From: Pseudoselenomonas ruminantium
GTDB taxonomy: Bacteria > Bacillota > Negativicutes > Selenomonadales > Selenomonadaceae
Length of the DNA stretch: 62,728 nt
Reading direction: 5' to 3'
Assembly (NCBI GenBank): GCA_002373045.1
Contig: DFHU01000010.1
Coordinates: forward strand, 1 to 62,728
Position numbers and translations under genes: made by a program. The notes under the pieces are model-generated. The model made no database searches and was not told where the DNA came from. It saw only the letters and a program-made list of their open reading frames with translations. Position 1 is the stretch's first letter. Each line of letters opens with the position of its first letter. Below are positions 57,968 to 62,728 of the stretch, piece by piece.

Positions 57968-59455
57968 TTACTTTTTGCACAGCGGCAGGAACAGTTTCAG
58001 TTCTGCACTGTGGGTAAGACCGGTTTTCTTGAGAATATTGGAGATGTGGAAACGGACTGTGCGTTCCTTGATGCCCAGTTCCTCGGCAATGGTGATGGCG
58101 GTTTTTGCTTCCAGAATTCCCGTGAGTACATCCAGTTCCCGCCGGGTGAAGTCAAATTTCTGCTGGTAATAGGCAAGGTCGTGGGTGACGGCGGCAAGGC
58201 TGTCACCGCTGGCGGTGACTGTCTCCGGCAGTGGGATGGCAGCCGCCGGAATGGGGGCACCTGTAGGTTCTACAGGTATGACAGGGGCGGGGACTTCGGC
58301 GGCATTTCGTTCATAGGCGGGAATTTCCAGCCAGTCACGGAAGGCGGCATGGTAGAAAAAGAGATTTAAGAGTGCCAGTATCAGCACATAGGCCGCCATA
58401 AAGCCAGGCAAGGAAAAATTATCGAGAATCAGGGCAAAGACATTGGCCGATAACGCCGAAATGGGCAGAGCAAGCGTGCGTCCCATGCCCGCCCATAAAG
58501 ATGGTTTGTCCGATAGTGGCGCAATATCCATAAAGTAGAGCGTATAACTCATGATGCAAAAGGAATCAATAAAGTATTCGGTGCTTTGGGCGAGGAAAAA
58601 CATATCCTGCGTGTTTGTCGTAAGCAGGCTGATTATGCGGAGCAGCAGGGCAAGGGCTGTAACACTGAGAAGATATTTCCGCTGGGCATAATCTGCTACA
58701 CAGCCCGCAGCTATGATGCCTGCGGGAAAAAACAGACGCGCCGTATCATGAAAAAGGGATTCGTCAAACTGCGCATAGTGTTTCAGTGCCATGATGTCAC
58801 CGCAACCGTGCAGTGCTGCCAGGCAGGAAACCATGACGATCAGCATGGCGATAAAACGTGGCGAAGGCGGAACATTGCGCTCGTCCATAGAGGACTGGTC
58901 ATTTGCGGCAGTTTGCAGGCGGGCATCAAGCGCTGTAAATGAGCGGAAGGCAAGAAAAGACAGACAAAGCAGCACCAGCATGAGCAGATACCCTGATACG
59001 TCCTTGCCGCCGGATGAGAGCAGATACTGAATCAAAACGGTCAGCGTGATGGCCCCGCCCAGAAACCTTCCACGGTAAGGGGCGGGGATGGTCATGGCAC
59101 TGACATAATGGGCGCCGCCGGCAAAATAACCTGCTGTCAGCATGAGCAGGCAAAGGGCGGGCAGCGAAGCAGTTGTTCCCATACTGCTAAAAATGGCCAA
59201 AACACCGGCAGCAGTCACAAGTAAGAGGTGCTTACGCGCCCAGGAAAAAACATCGACTTCCCCGCGGTGGACAGCAAAGAGCAAAAAGCCACCGGCGACC
59301 AGAGAATTGGTGTAGAGCCACAGCCGCACACTGCGTTCCACCGCATCAGCGCCGAACCATAGCGGCGGTGTCTGCGACTGGGACAGCGCATAAGTCATAT
59401 ATATGTAGAGCATGGAAGCCGCATAATAAAGTAACGGGGACAGCCAAGCAGGCAT
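57968..59455 (-). CDS. Twelve-TM MFS-like LuxR-type membrane regulator
   Basis: 495 residues. ATG 59455 is nine bases after AGGAG; ATGs at 59461 and 59464 are too close. Residues about 1-390 hold about twelve membrane helices of MFS-like arrangement. A Pro/Ala-rich linker leads to a C-terminal LuxR HTH: FTRRELDVLTGILEAKTAIT, IAEELGIKERTVRFHISNIL. Such fusions, common in Eggerthellaceae and Selenomonadales, are thought to be one-component membrane sensors that bind DNA directly. It is divergent from the TPS exoprotein gene, its most likely target. Confidence 0.88.
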   Translation of the reverse strand: MPAWLSPLLYYAASMLYIYMTYALSQSQTPPLWFGADAVERSVRLWLYTNSLVAGGFLLFAVHRGEVDVFSWARKHLLLVTAAGVLAIFSSMGTTASLPALCLLMLTAGYFAGGAHYVSAMTIPAPYRGRFLGGAITLTVLIQYLLSSGGKDVSGYLLMLVLLCLSFLAFRSFTALDARLQTAANDQSSMDERNVPPSPRFIAMLIVMVSCLAALHGCGDIMALKHYAQFDESLFHDTARLFFPAGIIAAGCVADYAQRKYLLSVTALALLLRIISLLTTNTQDMFFLAQSTEYFIDSFCIMSYTLYFMDIAPLSDKPSLWAGMGRTLALPISALSANVFALILDNFSLPGFMAAYVLILALLNLFFYHAAFRDWLEIPAYERNAAEVPAPVIPVEPTGAPIPAAAIPLPETVTASGDSLAAVTHDLAYYQQKFDFTRRELDVLTGILEAKTAITIAEELGIKERTVRFHISNILKKTGLTHSAELKLFLPLCKK

Positions 59456-59525
59456 ATGCATCATCTCCTATCGTATATGGTTTAGTATAGCAAAGCCAGA
59501 TTTACATGACAAGGTGCATTAAGGA

Positions 59526-59544
59526 ACCTGTAGACCATGCAGGT
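59526..59544. promoter_or_regulatory. Lux-box-like element and direct repeats upstream of the exoprotein gene
   Basis: ACCTGTAGACCATGCAGGT has lux-box arms ACCTG/CAGGT but is 19 rather than 20 bases. Its CCTGTAGACC recurs at 59603-59612. It lies between the divergent LuxR-type regulator and the exoprotein gene, the expected place for a regulator site. Near the exoprotein start a CCCC-ACAA-GGGG hairpin precedes the ribosome binding site. Confidence 0.45.
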
Positions 59545-59718
59545 AAGGAACAGTGCGCTATTTTTGGGGCAAATATAAATTTTAGAAAATTTTTTGCAAA
59601 ATCCTGTAGACCCGTCAGCAGACAAAACATTTTCGAATGGTTAGAATAAATGAAAGTGATGGTAACATTATTCCCAAGGAGGGTTTGCCCCACAAGGGGA
59701 GAAAGGAATGTGAGCGAG

Positions 59719-62700
59719 ATGAAATCACCCAAAAAACTAAGACAACAAGTAGCCCTGGCTATGATGCTGGGCGTAGTGGGCTTCTTTCACAGTGCCTATG
59801 CTTTGCCGCAGATTGATGGTGCGGCACCTGCCGGTGTGAACATTGCCAGTGAAGGCAGTACCATGAATATCGGCAGTTCGGCTGCGAATAATGTGCTGAA
59901 CTGGAAGACTTTCTCCATTGGCGAAAGCGAAAAAGTGGCTTTTGATGCGCAAAACTATCTGAATCTCGTCACCGGCACGGAAGCGTCCAGTATCTTAGGA
60001 CAGCTTACCGGCGGGGGGAGTGTTTACCTGATCAATCCCAACGGCATTCTTTTTGGTGCTAATGCCAAGGTGGATGTGGGGGCATTTTACGCTTCAACTC
60101 GTAATATTGATGCTGTGAATACGGCGGCTTTTGCCGCCAGCGGTACCAATCCCCTGCTGACTACGGTAAGCGATGTCGGGGGGGATATCATCAACCGGGG
60201 AAATATTGCTGCCAATCAGATTGTGCTGGAGGGGGATCATATCTCCATTCAGAATTACGAAAATATCCAAAATAGCGCAGGTGAGGTATTAAATAGCGAT
60301 GCCGTTACCCTGAAAGCCACAGAGAGCGGCAATATCCATGTGGGGTATAATATCACCAAATACAGAGCCGATAACAATATCAACATAGATTATGACTATG
60401 ATGGAAATTATGCTGCCACGTCCACAACGAAAAAAGACGGTGTTACCGCTAACGGCATGTATTATTGGGGAACGAGTCAGGAGAATAACCATCCCACGTT
60501 TAATTATGCAGCAACGACCTTGGATGGTACAGCCATAACGGCTACGCCCTACGCCTTGCTCCATAACATCTATGAGTGGGAAAATCTCAATCAGGTCAGC
60601 TGGGGCCCCAGCAATTTCATGCTGGCTAATGATATTGACGGTACAAACTATACATATACGCCGATAACACACTTTGATGCACGCACACCGCATCTTGACG
60701 GCCTTGGCTACACCATCAAGAATTTGTCTTATGAGGCAGTTTCTGGCGGCAGTCCTGCGGGATTGTTCATTACTCTGAAAGATGCCACAATGGAAAATCT
60801 GAATATCGCCAGCAGCACTTCATTCAAGGCGTATCAGGATGATGTTTCAGCCGGCTGGCGTCATGCGGGCAGCTTGGCCTACGAGACCATTGGAAATGTT
60901 CTCCTGCGCAATGTCCATAGTAGTGCCAATGTCACAAATGGACACACCATTGGCGGACTTGTCGCCTTTAATCGAGGTGGCGGGCTGACTATAATGGATT
61001 CTTCCTTTGATGGCACCGTGACCGGTTCAGGTGACGTGGGCGGCTTAGTTGGCTCGCATGCGGGAGGCAGTATCTACGAAACAGGAAAATTGACCATTAA
61101 GAATTCCTATAATACGGGCAGTATCTCCTACGATACCACCAATGCTTCTACAGGTGATGCATTGCATATGGGCGGTCTGGTTGGTACTTCGGCAGGAGGT
61201 CTTTCCATCGTCAATAGCTATAATACAAGCACGATAGACAGTAGTGCCGCAAAAAATATTACGGGTAGTGAGACATATGTTGGCGGCCTGGCAGGATTTG
61301 TAAATCAGACAAGGGGAAAAGACAATTATACCATCGAAAAATCCTATAACACTGGTGATGTTATCGCCTATAATCCCAAGTATGCCTTTGCCGGGGGCCT
61401 GTTTGGCTATTATCAGAACGATAGTGACACGGCCTTGGCCATTTCAGAGGTTTATAATGCCGGCAATGTCAAAGCTCAAGCGACAGCTAAAAATGGCACA
61501 AAGGGAAATCAGGCTATTGGTGCTTATGCCGGTGGGTTAATCGGCTACAGCAAGGGAAGTGATGGCAGCAGGGAAGAAGCATTCACCATTGAAAACGCCT
61601 ATGCAGCCAAGCTGGCGGGGGGCGCAACGGCAGCAGTTACCATCAGCGGCGGTACCAAAGGCAGCGGCGGTATCATAGGCTATGTGGATGGTACGGATGG
61701 CAAGACCAGCATCAACAACTCCTACTGGTATTCTTCTGCAGGCATGGGGGCTTATGGTGACCGCATTACTACGGATGGCAATGATGCTATTGCAGGCAGT
61801 AATTATATCACGGTCCATACCTCCGGCATTTTGGATTATGCAAGTGCGTTGGCGGCTCATAAGGCAGATAGCGGGTCCAATCCCAATCCCAATGCTCGTG
61901 ACACGTATACTGCTTTGGGCTGGGATATCGGTAATAACGGCGGCGAAAGCACAGTTTGGCGTATCTTTAACCTCCATACCCCGCCCATGCTGCGTACTTT
62001 CCTGAAACCAAAATCCGTGGCGGCTAATGTCACGGTGACCAAGGAATATAACGGCACGGCACAGAGCGTAAATTACAGTGACCTGAATGCTTTGGGCATC
62101 TACGGCGACACCACGGGTTCTTTAGGCAATACCACCTTTGGCAGTCAGACAAATGCCGGAACGGCTGTCATCGGCTATAACGATAATTCGCCAAACAGTT
62201 TGTCCGCACTTACCTGGTCGGGGCAGGATGGCGTGGATTATGATGACATTAATTTTACCATCACGCCGAAGAATGTAAGCGTATCCTTTGCCAATCCCAC
62301 CAAGGAGTATGACGGTACTGAAACAGCTTCCATCGCTAATCCTACGTTAACGGGGCTTATCAGCAGTGACAGCGGCAGTGTCAGTGTCAGCGCAGCCAGT
62401 GCCGCTTATGACAGTAAAAATGCAGGAACGGGCAAAATAGTGACCTATATGGGGCTTACTTTGGAAGGTGACAAGGCCGCAAACTACAGTCTGACCAATA
62501 ATGTTGTTAAGGGAACGGGAACCATTACGCAAAAAACGCTGAACGCCAGCTTAGAGGCGATTTCCAAGGTCTATGACGGTACCACAAATGCAGCTGCACC
62601 TACACCGACTTTAAGCGGTGTGGTAGATGGTGACAATGTCAGCGTAACGGCCAGTGGCAGCTATGACAGCAAAAACGTCGGCAGCCGTACGGTCAATTAC

Positions 62701-62728
62701 ACCCTGAATCTTAGCGGCACGGATGCGG
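59719..62728 (+). CDS. Two-partner-secretion exoprotein with GLUG and YDG/MBG repeats (3' end beyond window)
   Basis: At least 1003 codons, open to the window edge. ATG 59719 follows GGGGAGAAAGGA; GTG 59710 is an alternative. A signal peptide ends AYALPQ. The TPS domain (about 30-180) is classical: NVLNWKTFSIGESEKVAFDA, SSILGQLTGGGSVYLINPNG, ILFGANAKVDVGAFYAS. A beta-helix region follows with GLUG repeats such as GGLVGSHAGGSIY, GGLVGTSAGG and GGLFGYYQN. From about residue 765 YDG/MBG repeats appear (TKEYDGTETASIANPTLTG, SKVYDGTTNAAAPTPTLSG). This is a large surface adhesin-like filament. Its TpsB transporter is not in the window. Confidence 0.9.
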   Translation, partial: MKSPKKLRQQVALAMMLGVVGFFHSAYALPQIDGAAPAGVNIASEGSTMNIGSSAANNVLNWKTFSIGESEKVAFDAQNYLNLVTGTEASSILGQLTGGGSVYLINPNGILFGANAKVDVGAFYASTRNIDAVNTAAFAASGTNPLLTTVSDVGGDIINRGNIAANQIVLEGDHISIQNYENIQNSAGEVLNSDAVTLKATESGNIHVGYNITKYRADNNINIDYDYDGNYAATSTTKKDGVTANGMYYWGTSQENNHPTFNYAATTLDGTAITATPYALLHNIYEWENLNQVSWGPSNFMLANDIDGTNYTYTPITHFDARTPHLDGLGYTIKNLSYEAVSGGSPAGLFITLKDATMENLNIASSTSFKAYQDDVSAGWRHAGSLAYETIGNVLLRNVHSSANVTNGHTIGGLVAFNRGGGLTIMDSSFDGTVTGSGDVGGLVGSHAGGSIYETGKLTIKNSYNTGSISYDTTNASTGDALHMGGLVGTSAGGLSIVNSYNTSTIDSSAAKNITGSETYVGGLAGFVNQTRGKDNYTIEKSYNTGDVIAYNPKYAFAGGLFGYYQNDSDTALAISEVYNAGNVKAQATAKNGTKGNQAIGAYAGGLIGYSKGSDGSREEAFTIENAYAAKLAGGATAAVTISGGTKGSGGIIGYVDGTDGKTSINNSYWYSSAGMGAYGDRITTDGNDAIAGSNYITVHTSGILDYASALAAHKADSGSNPNPNARDTYTALGWDIGNNGGESTVWRIFNLHTPPMLRTFLKPKSVAANVTVTKEYNGTAQSVNYSDLNALGIYGDTTGSLGNTTFGSQTNAGTAVIGYNDNSPNSLSALTWSGQDGVDYDDINFTITPKNVSVSFANPTKEYDGTETASIANPTLTGLISSDSGSVSVSAASAAYDSKNAGTGKIVTYMGLTLEGDKAANYSLTNNVVKGTGTITQKTLNASLEAISKVYDGTTNAAAPTPTLSGVVDGDNVSVTASGSYDSKNVGSRTVNYTLNLSGTDA

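Overview
The window looks like chromosome of a Selenomonas-type member of the Negativicutes, a Firmicute with an outer membrane. The evidence is a porin with an N-terminal S-layer-homology domain and a C-terminal FFF end, a two-partner-secretion exoprotein, a class I fumarase / fumarate reductase operon typical of succinate-propionate fermenters, a lactate permease, and Firmicute-like GGAGG ribosome binding sites with frequent TTG and GTG starts. Genus-level placement is inference from gene content; no 16S gene is present.

Layout. 1-4.8 kb: tail of RNase G, a secreted SGNH hydrolase, an LPP20/TPR secreted protein, an HD-GYP protein with a dead receiver domain, and a small secreted protein. 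4.8-9.5 kb: two identical tRNA-Thr genes, an XRE regulator, an MBOAT/DHHW polysaccharide acetylation pair, a small-membrane-protein locus with a convergent antisense RNA, and two tRNA-Ser genes. 9.6-14 kb: housekeeping genes (murI, a YbgC-like thioesterase, a CofE-like protein, rph, rdgB, a YfcE-type phosphodiesterase). 14.2-19.2 kb: fumarase alpha/beta and sdhCAB, a highly expressed fumarate-respiration operon. 19.3-23.9 kb: PAS-GGDEF-EAL protein, queF, pyridoxamine kinase, TatD-linked radical SAM protein, Bax-inhibitor-like membrane protein.

24-34.7 kb is an accessory island. A phage-type switch (S24 repressor, Cro-like protein, at least four 13-bp operators) sits next to a serine DNA invertase. 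Directly after the invertase lie two hix-like palindromes that bracket a 94-bp spacer carrying a promoter that points the wrong way. Downstream are about ten mostly secreted proteins, including three LPP20/TPR paralogues, several in strikingly AT-rich DNA. I read this as a candidate phase-variable secretome locus. A DUF4160/DUF2442 pair and a 730-bp gene-poor stretch follow.

36-49 kb: molybdenum-hydroxylase accessory protein, comF, a zinc/cadmium P-type ATPase with its metal-binding domain split off and an SmtB-like operator, lactate permease, an MFS carrier with a divergent AAA+ regulator lacking GAFTGA, trmB, ftsW, a tandem array of four hairpin repeats, a LysR regulator and a FlK-like thioesterase. 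49-62.7 kb: OmpR/EnvZ-type two-component pair, a LicT-type antiterminator with two RAT-like RNA sites, an SLH porin, a GH3 beta-glucosidase, a secreted esterase, a 12-TM LuxR-type regulator, and the start of a large TPS exoprotein that runs off the end.

The most unusual features are a family of about 90-bp intergenic repeats with a conserved centre and edges but self-complementary arms that differ from copy to copy (eight copies plus one variant), the type I toxin-antitoxin-like locus bracketed by two of them, the invertase/hix/promoter arrangement, and the paired RAT sites whose 3' half can pair with the ribosome binding site.
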